Virus record (IMG/VR): IMGVR_UViG_3300024518_000916
Location: 1-20,863 of that record
Source: a virus
Strand: one strand, 5' to 3'
DNA length: 20,863 nucleotides
Shown here: positions 5,986 to 13,493 of the stretch, one piece after another
Numbering within the stretch: the stretch's first letter is position 1
Layout: the number at the start of each line of letters is the position of its first letter
Translations under genes and position numbers: made by a program
The notes under the pieces: model-generated
The model's database searches: none
What the model saw: only the letters and a program-made list of their open reading frames with translations
What the model was told of the DNA's origin: nothing

Positions 5986-8181
5986 ATGTCAGAAAGACGA
6001 TACGCACTTATTGGGCATAGCCATACCGCCACCTCAGAGGTTAATGACCTCTCAGCGTCGGTAACATGGGCCAATATACCAGATGCGAACGTCCCTCAAT
6101 CGGCTGTTACTCAACACCAAGCCGCCCTCACGATTACAGAGTCACAGATTAGTGACCTCAATCACCCAGCGGTAGGGCCCTTTAGTGGGCTGTCAGACGT
6201 AACTATCACTGCGATAGGCGCTGGTGAACTACCTAAATGGTCAGGCTCAGCATGGATCAATAACACACTAGCTGAAGCAGGCATAGCAGCAGCATCGCAT
6301 ACCCATGTGATAGCTGACGTTACGGACTTCACAGACAACAGCGCTAACTGGGACACAGCGTATGGGTGGGGTGATCACTCTGGTGTGTACTTGCCGCTAG
6401 CTGGTGGCACTATGACGGGTCAGCTCACCATGTCTGGTGCCGACATCTACGTCAATACTCGGGCAATACTTGGTGTCAATGGTCACGGTGATGCTGATAC
6501 CGCAATGGTATCTCAGTACGGTGGAATAAACTTATATCGTTTAGCATCTACGGCAGCTAACATTCCAGCCTCTGCAAGCAATGCGAATGGCCTCTTGTCC
6601 TTCAGTACGCATGGAGGCACTGGCGTAGGCTACGGTCATCAACTGTACTTCAACAGTAATGGCTCGATAGGACATCGGGTAGCAGGTAATGGCACGTTCG
6701 GTAGTTGGTATACGCTACATACGTCAGCTGATTTCACAGACAACAGTTCCAACTGGGATACTGCATACGGTTGGGGCGACTGGGCAGCCACGGTTGCACT
6801 GAAGATCAACACAACCTCAGTGAATTGGCCCGACTACGCTGGCGACATGGACATCAACTTCAGTCGTGGTAACTACCGTGTCAACAATACAGCAACCAAT
6901 CAACCTGTAGCTGGACAGTACTACGCTACGATGGGCTACGGCAACGGCGGCAATGTTTCTGGACAACTCGCTACGCATTTTACGTCTGGTGACACGTACG
7001 TCAGAGCTTACAACACTGTATGGTCCTCATGGGAGAAGTTGCTCACTGACGCTGACATATCCAACTATGCTAACAATGCCAACTGGGATACCGCATACGG
7101 TTGGGGTGATCATGCAGGCAACTATCTATCTGACTCTGGTCTGATCACGTACAGTGGAAACCAAGCTCACCTGTCCTCTCTCGCACCATTCTTGGTGATC
7201 AACGAGACAGACGTAACTGGTACTCCTGCATGGTGGTTGGGTGGTGACGGTGGTTCATTCTCCCTGCGTCTCAACAACGCTGGACCGTACCCGCTCCGCA
7301 TCGACACGAATGCTGCTAATGATACGATCACCTCAATGCTACTGATCGCTCCAACGATTAGCATGACGGGTAACGCGACTGTCTCTGGTACGGTAACGTG
7401 GTCTGGTGGTAGTAGTGGAAACGCTAACACAGCGTACGGTTGGGGCGATCATGCTTCAGGTGGATACGCTCCACTAGCAAGCCCAGACTTTACAGGGTTT
7501 ACATCTTTCGGCGGTAACACCGTTGGTGGCATGGAAGCACTCACTGGTGGCTTCGGTTCCGTTCAATGTAATGGCGCACAAGTTGGTGGTTGGGAAGGAT
7601 ACAACATCGCAGCTCGCGGTGTATTCATGTGGCACCCCACAGAAGAACGTGGCGGTATTTACGATGACGTAAATAACAGATGGGCACTGCAATGGAATAC
7701 TGCTAACGCAACGGCTAACGAGCAGCTAGACTTGCACGCGGGCACTGGCGTCATGGCAAGGACGCAGGTCAACAGTTTGACAGGCAACACGTCCTCGTTT
7801 GAGATTGTTGATCACGGCGGCACCATGCGGGACGCGGGCTTTAACATACTGCCCACGTTCAACTTCAACGCGTCCGACACGCTAGAAGCGCAGCACTGTG
7901 GTCACATGACCGGCAAGACCAACACTACTGCATACACGCTCACTGGACCAACGTCCTCGGACGTAGACTTCCCGGTTGGCGGAATGTGCAGCATTATGAA
8001 CACAGGAGCCTCTGGCCTCTACACGCTTAACGATACGGCTACGTGTACCATGTACGTGATGACTGGCTCGGCGGTGAACGATATCGTCGGCGTCGCTACG
8101 ATAGCACCGGGCGGCATCGTCAACCTCTACAGATACTCCACGACTGCAATCTACTTGTGGGGCACGGGGCTAACGGAATGA
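5986..8181 (+). CDS. large repeat-containing tail fibre / receptor-binding protein
   Basis: A 731-residue protein, Gly, Thr, Asn and Ala rich, with the composition of trimeric beta-rich phage fibres. Fibre-type signatures are GHSHTATSEVNDLSA at the N-terminus, PLAGGTMTGQLTMSGA near 136-151 (a common phage fibre motif) and SWEKLLTDADIS. Four degenerate copies of a DNSANWDTAYGWGDH-type repeat lie at about residues 114-135, 249-270, 359-380 and 481-494. The C-terminal 150 residues are a different, strand-rich region likely to form the tip (FPVGGMCSIMNTGASGLYTL near 660). The ATG at 5986 is preceded by TTAAGGACAGACG. Its stop overlaps the next start (ATGA). A role in host recognition is inferred from composition and motifs. 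It lies upstream of the tail-tube genes instead of downstream as in T7. Confidence 0.85.
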   Translation: MSERRYALIGHSHTATSEVNDLSASVTWANIPDANVPQSAVTQHQAALTITESQISDLNHPAVGPFSGLSDVTITAIGAGELPKWSGSAWINNTLAEAGIAAASHTHVIADVTDFTDNSANWDTAYGWGDHSGVYLPLAGGTMTGQLTMSGADIYVNTRAILGVNGHGDADTAMVSQYGGINLYRLASTAANIPASASNANGLLSFSTHGGTGVGYGHQLYFNSNGSIGHRVAGNGTFGSWYTLHTSADFTDNSSNWDTAYGWGDWAATVALKINTTSVNWPDYAGDMDINFSRGNYRVNNTATNQPVAGQYYATMGYGNGGNVSGQLATHFTSGDTYVRAYNTVWSSWEKLLTDADISNYANNANWDTAYGWGDHAGNYLSDSGLITYSGNQAHLSSLAPFLVINETDVTGTPAWWLGGDGGSFSLRLNNAGPYPLRIDTNAANDTITSMLLIAPTISMTGNATVSGTVTWSGGSSGNANTAYGWGDHASGGYAPLASPDFTGFTSFGGNTVGGMEALTGGFGSVQCNGAQVGGWEGYNIAARGVFMWHPTEERGGIYDDVNNRWALQWNTANATANEQLDLHAGTGVMARTQVNSLTGNTSSFEIVDHGGTMRDAGFNILPTFNFNASDTLEAQHCGHMTGKTNTTAYTLTGPTSSDVDFPVGGMCSIMNTGASGLYTLNDTATCTMYVMTGSAVNDIVGVATIAPGGIVNLYRYSTTAIYLWGTGLTE
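6325..7467 (+). repeat. four copies of a YGWGDH coding repeat within the fibre gene
   Basis: Copies lie at 6325-6390, 6730-6795, 7060-7125 and 7426-7467. Each encodes a version of NWDTAYGWGDHxGxY. The first two share DFTDNS(A/S)NWDTAYGWGD over 22 codons, the third replaces the lead-in with SNYANNA, and the fourth keeps only NTAYGWGDHASGGY. They are separated by 135, 110 and 115 residues of unrelated sequence. Third-codon positions differ between copies (for example tatgggtgg versus tacggttgg), so these are old repeats kept by protein selection and not recent DNA duplications. Confidence 0.85.
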
Positions 8182-8648
8182 GCGTAAGCGCAATGGTTAA
8201 CGCCAACTTCGCTTCGTCGGGTGCGCAGCGCCTATCTACTACCATCACCAGTGCGTCACTGCTATGGAAGAAGGGAAAGAAAGAGTATGAGTTCCTAGGC
8301 TTCGACGCAGGAACAGACATCAAAGGTCTGTCTAGCTTCGGTAGTATTGCTAGCGGCTCCTACACAGACGGACTAGGCACTGGTCGCATCATCAGAGCGT
8401 TCTATGAGAACGATCATGGCGGCACGAACCCGCAGTCATGGTGGATATGCATAAGTACTACACCGGGCGATGCGGACACTACGTTCACAAAGTTGATCCT
8501 AGACGGCAACGAGCTACAACGTGCCGACGCAGATGCTACTGGAACAGTAAGTACTATTCGCTGGTGGCGCTGGGACTCTCCGGGTCCGGCAGACTCAATG
8601 ACCTTTGCTGGTGCTAATCCTGATGACTTTGAGTTGTGGTCTACATGA
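8178..8648 (+). CDS. fibre-associated small beta-rich protein
   Basis: A 156-residue protein. The ATG at 8178 overlaps the stop of the large fibre gene (ATGA), the usual coupled junction in this operon. The frame is open further upstream, but that region is the fibre gene in another frame. The sequence is rich in Gly, Ser, Thr and aromatic residues (PQSWWICISTTPGDADTTF, STIRWWRWDSPGPAD), with no signal peptide or membrane segment. The C-terminal two-thirds resembles short strand-rich domains found at the ends of phage fibres (DxxFTKLxLDGxEL followed by WRWDS and FxLW), so it may be a separately encoded fibre tip, chaperone or accessory adhesin. I cannot name a family. It ends by overlapping the sulfotransferase start, again ATGA. 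Confidence 0.8.
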   Translation: MSVSAMVNANFASSGAQRLSTTITSASLLWKKGKKEYEFLGFDAGTDIKGLSSFGSIASGSYTDGLGTGRIIRAFYENDHGGTNPQSWWICISTTPGDADTTFTKLILDGNELQRADADATGTVSTIRWWRWDSPGPADSMTFAGANPDDFELWST

Positions 8649-9295
8649 TAATCTCACACAGACTCAAGTTTGCATTCTTCAGAGTACCCAAGACAGGAAC
8701 CACCACTGCACAGTTCTTCTTGAGATGCTCGGGGGCGTTTGACGAAGAGGACATTCTGTCAGGCATGGGAGAGCACGGCTTTGCTCCCACTGATGGACTG
8801 CTCACAGAACCACGAGACATAGTGACACAGGCTCATTACACTCCTGCACAGGCAGTGGAGCATGGGCTTATAACACTGGAGCAGCTACGAGAATACAAGA
8901 CTGTATCCTTCATACGCAACCCATACGATAGACAGCTATCAGCCTACATACACGGCGTGGGTATTGTATGTGACCCAACCTACATCAAGCGTCTTATAAA
9001 GGATGCCCCACGTAGGGGGATACTACAAGCACAGCAGTCTGATTGGTTCTATATTGATGGCGAGCTAGTGGTCGAGCCAATGTTATTCAACGACTACGAG
9101 AGTCATCTACGAGAGCTGCTTGCCTACGTTGGTGGAATAGACTTCCCTATTATCCCACCTATGAACGCTAGGAACGCAGCCAAGAAAGAATACACGATGG
9201 AAGAGTGGATGAACCCAGAGTTCATGGCCTTCATTGAAGACAAGTACGCACGAGATATCGAGCTATATGAGGACACTAAATGGCAACGCAACTAA
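8645..9295 (+). CDS. PAPS-dependent sulfotransferase
   Basis: A 216-residue protein with the full set of sulfotransferase landmarks. It would move a sulfuryl group from PAPS to an acceptor hydroxyl, as carbohydrate and protein sulfotransferases do. The 5-prime-phosphosulfate loop is FFRVPKTGTTT at residues 11-21 (K16 key). The 3-prime-phosphate site is FIRNPYDRQLSAY at 89-101, with R91 and S99 at the expected spacing. H64 in TQAHYTP sits where the 2-O-sulfotransferase-like group has its catalytic His. The C-terminus (FIEDKYARDIELYED) matches the usual end of Sulfotransfer_2-type enzymes. No signal peptide or membrane anchor is seen, so it should act in the cytoplasm. I chose ATG at 8645 (ATGA overlap) over a GTG three codons upstream. 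It overlaps the following tail gene by 16 bases. The acceptor is unknown. Confidence 0.87.
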   Translation: MIISHRLKFAFFRVPKTGTTTAQFFLRCSGAFDEEDILSGMGEHGFAPTDGLLTEPRDIVTQAHYTPAQAVEHGLITLEQLREYKTVSFIRNPYDRQLSAYIHGVGIVCDPTYIKRLIKDAPRRGILQAQQSDWFYIDGELVVEPMLFNDYESHLRELLAYVGGIDFPIIPPMNARNAAKKEYTMEEWMNPEFMAFIEDKYARDIELYEDTKWQRN

Positions 9296-10011
9296 CAATA
9301 GTCAACAGCATACTACGCAGGCTCAGAGAAGATGAGGTTGTCTCAGTAGCAGACAATGTCTACTCTAAGCTCATTGCTCAGTTTGTCAACGACGCCAAGG
9401 CCGACATGGAAGACATCAACCATGAGTGGTCTGTGTACGTTACAGAGATTGATACCACAGTACTCAATGACGGCACACGGACTTACGACCTCACTGGTAC
9501 GACGGACAGGTCTTGGCTCCTAAGGGATACCGAGTCTGACCAGATACCTGCGGCGTATGACATCACATCTAATGAGGTAGGTCAGTTGTTCGACTGCCCC
9601 CTCAAGACGCTCAAGAAGGAACGAGCGCTCACGAATAACATACTGGATGTGAACCAGCCCAAGGTATTCGCGGTAACCTCAGACGCTGACGGACGAGGCT
9701 TCACACTGGAGTTGCTCTGGGGCCTGTTGAGCACAGAGAGCAATCGCTCATGGCGTACCTACTGGTACGTGCCTCAGGCTGACCTTGCACTGGATGGCAC
9801 AGACAACACCACAGAGATTAAGCTGCCAGCACGCCCAGTGGAACTCAAGGCTACCTACTACGCGCTCAACGAGCGTGGCGAGGAGATGGGACAGCCCGGA
9901 GGCATAGCAGCTATACGAGCACAGACGGCTATCTCTGCTGCACTAGAGACAGACATGCAGGTGCAGAAGAAGTCAGACCAGATCGACATAACTAACAAAG
10001 AGAACATCTAA
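9280..10011 (+). CDS. tail tube / adaptor protein (T7 gp11-like)
   Basis: A 243-residue protein resembling the podoviral tail tubular protein A/head-tail adaptor that forms the ring below the portal. The opening TIVNSILRRLREDEVVSVAD, followed by a helical KLIAQFVNDAKADMEDINHEW, matches the conserved start of this family (a short N-terminal helix, a small variable loop, then VNxAKxxVExxxxW). The end, ELKATYYALNERGEEMGQPG with helical IRAQTAISAALETDMQ, also fits. Start at ATG 9280, inside the sulfotransferase gene (16-base overlap). Its stop shares bases with the next ATG (TAATG). Its place directly before the nozzle-like gene reproduces the gp11-gp12 order of T7-like phages. Confidence 0.82.
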   Translation: MATQLTIVNSILRRLREDEVVSVADNVYSKLIAQFVNDAKADMEDINHEWSVYVTEIDTTVLNDGTRTYDLTGTTDRSWLLRDTESDQIPAAYDITSNEVGQLFDCPLKTLKKERALTNNILDVNQPKVFAVTSDADGRGFTLELLWGLLSTESNRSWRTYWYVPQADLALDGTDNTTEIKLPARPVELKATYYALNERGEEMGQPGGIAAIRAQTAISAALETDMQVQKKSDQIDITNKENI

Positions 10012-11630
10012 TGCCAACTCCTGCCTTTACCCCCGGCGCGCAGCTTATACCACTGACGTTTGCTCACCCCGGATTCAAGGGGCTTAACACGGAGCAAGGC
10101 GGTGGCATCCTCCCCCAAGAGTGGGCCACCAAGCTAGAGAACGCAGTCTTTGATGAGAACGGACGGCTAAGCTCACGGGCTGGCTGGACCTCAGTGACCA
10201 CCACTCCGGGGTCTGGAGTCGTCAAACGTATCTTTGAGTACTACACGGCGGCTGGTGCATCTGAGGCCATTGCCTCTACTGACGCCAACATCTATGACGG
10301 GCTCACTGGTACGGCCACGGCTATCGAGGGCACGCTCACGATTACTAATGGGAACATCAAGTTCGTCAACTTCAACGATAAAGTCATCGGGCTTGGCATA
10401 GGCACTGCCGCCCTGCCCGCAGTACGTACGTCAGGTAACTTTGCTGACGTCACTATCGCCTCTCAGGCTCCCACCGCTGTAGACCCAGAAGGTACTATCG
10501 GCACTGCAGCCTTTGGACGAGTCTGGATAGCAAGTGCGGATGGCAAGACACTACGTTACTCTGCTCTCTTAGATGAGACTCGCTGGGCTACTGCTGACGG
10601 CGGCGGAGCTATCGACTTCAATAAGGTCTGGCCCTCTGGTCAGGATAACATAGTAGCAGTAGAAGAGTTTGGGGGTGACCTCATAGTCTTTGGTTCTAAC
10701 AATACGATAGTCATGACTGACGGATCGGGCTCGGCGCTGGGTATTGACCCCACGGCCATGTACGTGTCAGACACGCTACCGGGTGTAGGTGCTGTATCTC
10801 AGTTCGCACTGACACGAGCAGCAGGTGACCTCTGGTTCCTGTCGCCCTTCGGCATTGTGGCTCTTCGGAGAGAGCTTGTGCAGAAGTCTACTCCATTCAA
10901 CAACCTCTCCAAGAACGTGCAGTCCGGTGTAACTGGCGCAGCAGACGCTGAGGCCACCAAGGACAACATCACGCTCACGTACAACCCACATAAGTCTATG
11001 GTTATAGCGATCTTCCCGTCCACTGATACGGCCTATGCGTTCGATACTCGTTCGCCACTAGAAGATGGCTCTTACCGTGCTACCACATGGGACACCACAC
11101 TCCAGACGGCTGCCTACATACGCGGTGTGGAGAACTGGTACGGCTCGCTCACTGGCACTGTCGGTGAGGTCTGTTCCTACAGTGGGTTCACTGATGATGG
11201 CACCAACTTCTTCTTCGACTATGAGTCGGGATGGTTAGACCTAGGTAATGAGCAGAACCTCTTACTGAAGTTTGTGAAGCGTATGACTTCCTTTGTCTTC
11301 GTCACAGCCAACGTGACAGTGACCCATAAAGTGCAGTATGACTTTACCAATAAGACGTTCTCGCTAGACAAGGCTGCCGGGGGTAGCTCCATTACTGAGT
11401 ACAACGCATTCGGAGCTGTAGTAGCTGGCTCTACACAGGGTGAGTACGCCTCGTTCGGCGCAGCCGAGTCCATCGAGTACGGTGGTGGCGTATCCCTCAG
11501 AACACTTGACGCATCAGTAGGGGGCAGTGGTCAGTACATTAAGATAGGCTTACGCCTCAACACTAATGCTGGCTCATTCGTATTACAACAGATTAACTTA
11601 TTCGCTAAGATCGGGAGGCTCGCAACCTAA
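10011..11630 (+). CDS. tail nozzle-like structural protein (T7 gp12 / tail tubular B analogue)
   Basis: A 539-residue, strand-rich protein with no signal peptide or membrane span. The N-terminal FKGLNTEQGGGILPQEWATK, followed by LENAVFDENGRLSSRAGWTS, is a pattern I recognise from podoviral nozzle/tail proteins: each begins with an N-terminal strand and an NxxxxxxGxLxxRxGW motif. Blade-like motifs recur (VWIASADGKTLRYSAL, LIVFGSNNTIVMTDGSG, LWFLSPFGIVALRR), consistent with a beta-propeller. The C-terminus is different and ends FVLQQINLFAKIGRLAT. Its position after the tail adaptor supports a hexameric nozzle closing the tail tube. It starts by overlapping the adaptor stop (TAATG) and ends with the same junction to the next gene. 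Confidence 0.75.
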   Translation: MPTPAFTPGAQLIPLTFAHPGFKGLNTEQGGGILPQEWATKLENAVFDENGRLSSRAGWTSVTTTPGSGVVKRIFEYYTAAGASEAIASTDANIYDGLTGTATAIEGTLTITNGNIKFVNFNDKVIGLGIGTAALPAVRTSGNFADVTIASQAPTAVDPEGTIGTAAFGRVWIASADGKTLRYSALLDETRWATADGGGAIDFNKVWPSGQDNIVAVEEFGGDLIVFGSNNTIVMTDGSGSALGIDPTAMYVSDTLPGVGAVSQFALTRAAGDLWFLSPFGIVALRRELVQKSTPFNNLSKNVQSGVTGAADAEATKDNITLTYNPHKSMVIAIFPSTDTAYAFDTRSPLEDGSYRATTWDTTLQTAAYIRGVENWYGSLTGTVGEVCSYSGFTDDGTNFFFDYESGWLDLGNEQNLLLKFVKRMTSFVFVTANVTVTHKVQYDFTNKTFSLDKAAGGSSITEYNAFGAVVAGSTQGEYASFGAAESIEYGGGVSLRTLDASVGGSGQYIKIGLRLNTNAGSFVLQQINLFAKIGRLAT

Positions 11631-12697
11631 TGTCTGACTATACCCTACAAGCAACATGGTCCACCAAAGATGCACTGGCTACTAATCAGGCTCTCAAGGC
11701 TATCTCAGCCACGGAGCTAGGCACAGAGTTCAGTGCTATTGCCACGGCCTCCGCCACCAAGTATGACTCCGCTGACCTGTCTTCGAAAGAACAGGCGGAG
11801 GGGCTGACGCTAGACACAGTGCTCATCACCCCACACTCACTCAACGATGTGCTTATAGACAATGGAGGCATCGCCAAGGACTTACAGCAGCTAGCTAACC
11901 CCGGTGCTGACACTATATTTGGTTGGGATAACGACGTCACAGCAGCCATCGCCTACACACTGGGTGAGGGCATCACGTCCACCACCACAGACATCCACCT
12001 AGACCTGAGTGAGATAGGCACGGTAGCCATAGCGGCTGCTGACACGCTCATCTTCAGGGATGTGTCAGGCGGAGTCAATGGTAAGACTACGGTCACTCTC
12101 TTAGAGGCTGGCCTGCAGATGGCTAACATGGTTGACTACGTAGCTGACGAGTTTGTTGCCCACTCCGGTGTGACGCTGACCGCTGGTGCTGGTATGACTG
12201 GTGGAGGCACCATAGCCGCCAGTAGGACATTCAACGTCATAGCAGGTGATGGTATCACGGTCAATGCAGACGACGTACAGGTAGACATCTCTGCACTCAG
12301 CGCACTCAACTCAGAGACGATAGCAGTAGCAGATACCTTCTACGTTGACGACGGTGGCGCTGGCACTGGTAAGAAGATCGCCTTCCAAGACATGGGCCCT
12401 ATTGTAATAGAGTCCTCAAGTAAGACACTGGCTGCTACAGACGGCAACAACATGTTTGTCAACACTGGCGCGGTAGAAGACACCATCACTATCCCCCTCG
12501 ATGCAGCAGACGACCTCAACATTGGCTTCCAAGTAGGCATCCTATGTCAAGGTTCCGCAGCAGTACTAGTAGCTGCGGGTGGCACGACTGTAGAGTCACT
12601 AGATGGCAACATGCAAGTCAAGGCCAACGGTGGTGGAGCATACCTCATCAAGACTGGTGCTAATATCTGGCAGTTAGTCGGCGATCTGGAAGCATAA
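11630..12697 (+). CDS. second tail fibre protein
   Basis: A 355-residue fibre-type protein. The N-terminal SDYTLQATWSTKDALATNQA with LGTEFSAIATA resembles the virion-attachment end of several podoviral fibres. The centre carries LTAGAGMTGGGTIAASRTF and IAGDGITVNADDVQVDIS around residues 182-220, a motif widespread in phage tail fibres and collar-type proteins. The C-terminus (NNMFVNTGAVEDTITIPL and onward to GANIWQLVGDLEA) matches a short beta module often found at fibre ends. Composition is Gly, Ala, Thr and Asp rich with one Cys. Starts within the nozzle stop (TAATG); its own stop overlaps the next ATG in the same way. A trimeric shaft with receptor-binding or collar role is inferred. Confidence 0.8.
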   Translation: MSDYTLQATWSTKDALATNQALKAISATELGTEFSAIATASATKYDSADLSSKEQAEGLTLDTVLITPHSLNDVLIDNGGIAKDLQQLANPGADTIFGWDNDVTAAIAYTLGEGITSTTTDIHLDLSEIGTVAIAAADTLIFRDVSGGVNGKTTVTLLEAGLQMANMVDYVADEFVAHSGVTLTAGAGMTGGGTIAASRTFNVIAGDGITVNADDVQVDISALSALNSETIAVADTFYVDDGGAGTGKKIAFQDMGPIVIESSSKTLAATDGNNMFVNTGAVEDTITIPLDAADDLNIGFQVGILCQGSAAVLVAAGGTTVESLDGNMQVKANGGGAYLIKTGANIWQLVGDLEA

Positions 12698-13143
12698 TGA
12701 ATCCACTCATGTATTTGATGGCTGGCTCTCACGGGCATGTCACACTCACACTGACAGGTGCCACGGCTAACTCTCTGGACATCTCGGCCCCCAAGACAGC
12801 GGGGGCTGGCTTCTCGTTCAATATGGACGGGACTGTTGATGACTGGGACAGGAACACGGGCACCACACAGATATCCACTGCAACTGACTGGATCATACCT
12901 AACGGGTCTGCCAGCAGTGACTACCAGATGGCGTATACCTCATTTTCAGGTTCCGCACTGACTACCGATGAGTTTGGTGGAGCAGACACATGGGTTGCTA
13001 TGTCAGAGAACAGAGAGGTCCGCATCATCACTGACACGGACCCAGAAGTGCTCTCCTGTACGTTTACCATGCAGGTACGAAGAGGCACGGGGCCAGTACT
13101 CTCGTCAGCCGTGTACACAATCAACGCCGAGAACGGGTCATAA
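12697..13143 (+). CDS. small beta-rich tail/fibre protein
   Basis: A 148-residue protein starting MNPLMYLMAG at a TAATG junction. It is strand-rich (HGHVTLTLTGATANSLDI, AGFSFNMDGTVDDWDRNTG, EVLSCTFTMQVRRGTG), with a single Cys and no convincing signal peptide. The FNMDGTVDDW stretch resembles short phage virion proteins in which a GxxFxxDGxVxxW motif precedes an immunoglobulin-like sandwich, so a fibre tip or minor tail protein is plausible. It is the last gene of the tail block, and its end touches a clear ribosome site (AAGGAGA, 13142-13148) for the lysis genes. I cannot assign a family. Confidence 0.7.
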   Translation: MNPLMYLMAGSHGHVTLTLTGATANSLDISAPKTAGAGFSFNMDGTVDDWDRNTGTTQISTATDWIIPNGSASSDYQMAYTSFSGSALTTDEFGGADTWVAMSENREVRIITDTDPEVLSCTFTMQVRRGTGPVLSSAVYTINAENGS

Positions 13144-13155
13144 GGAGACACTCTA

Positions 13156-13296
13156 GTGGACGCAGGACATGTAGCAGCAGTACTTATAGTGGTAGCCCTT
13201 GTGGTCTACGCAGTAGCTAAGGTCGTCAAGGGTAATAGAAAGGAACGCACCGCACCAGTAAAGTCGGACGATGACGACGGACGCGGGCATAAGTGA
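13156..13296 (+). CDS. tiny single-span membrane protein of the lysis segment
   Basis: A 46-residue frame with GTG start at 13156 and TGA at 13294-13296. AAGGAGA ends 7 bases before the GTG, and the stop overlaps the next ATG by one base (TGATG), so both edges look like those of a real gene. Residues 6-24 (VAAVLIVVALVVYAVAKVV) form one membrane segment, followed by a basic (KGNRKERTAPVK) and then acidic (SDDDDG) tail. This suggests N-out, C-in topology by the positive-inside rule. It could be a holin partner, an antiholin or a minor membrane protein. It is much shorter than known inner-membrane spanins and lacks a coiled coil. The function call comes from location. Confidence 0.72.
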   Translation: MDAGHVAAVLIVVALVVYAVAKVVKGNRKERTAPVKSDDDDGRGHK

Positions 13297-13493
13297 TGGA
13301 GAATGTACAGACAATGATTGACGCGAAGGCACTAACAGGGACGTTGATGACAATGACCGCCGCCACCGGATCGTGGCTGGACGTGGCAGAACCTATTGTA
13401 ACCATGACGGTTACGATACTAGTAGGCGGTGCTACGTTATGGTACACCATCGAACGAGCACTTAAATTACGCAAAGAGAGGAAGGACAAATGA
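13296..13493 (+). CDS. putative holin
   Basis: A 65-residue protein with a hydrophobic centre, a single clear span around residues 32-52 (IVTMTVTILVGGATLWYTI) and a short, weakly hydrophobic stretch before it, ending in a strongly basic tail, RALKLRKERKDK. This resembles small class II holins such as T7 gp17.5, which also end in a Lys-rich tail after a Tyr/Trp-containing span. It would form the inner-membrane lesion that lets the endolysin reach the wall. I use ATG at 13296 (overlaps the previous stop as TGATG); a GTG one codon earlier is also in frame. Its stop overlaps the next gene (ATGA). The endolysin is encoded 6.5 kb downstream, so the lysis genes are split. Confidence 0.6.
   Translation: MENVQTMIDAKALTGTLMTMTAATGSWLDVAEPIVTMTVTILVGGATLWYTIERALKLRKERKDK

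Noticed and set aside
8043-8648. Longer 201-residue version of the small fibre-associated protein
   Set aside because: The extra 45 residues read the fibre gene in another frame and are charged low-quality sequence (RRRRYDSTGRHRQPLQ). The ATGA overlap at 8178 matches the operon style.
8636-9295. GTG start for the sulfotransferase
   Set aside because: The ATG at 8645 is only three codons later, overlaps the preceding stop as ATGA, and starts directly before the conserved first strand.
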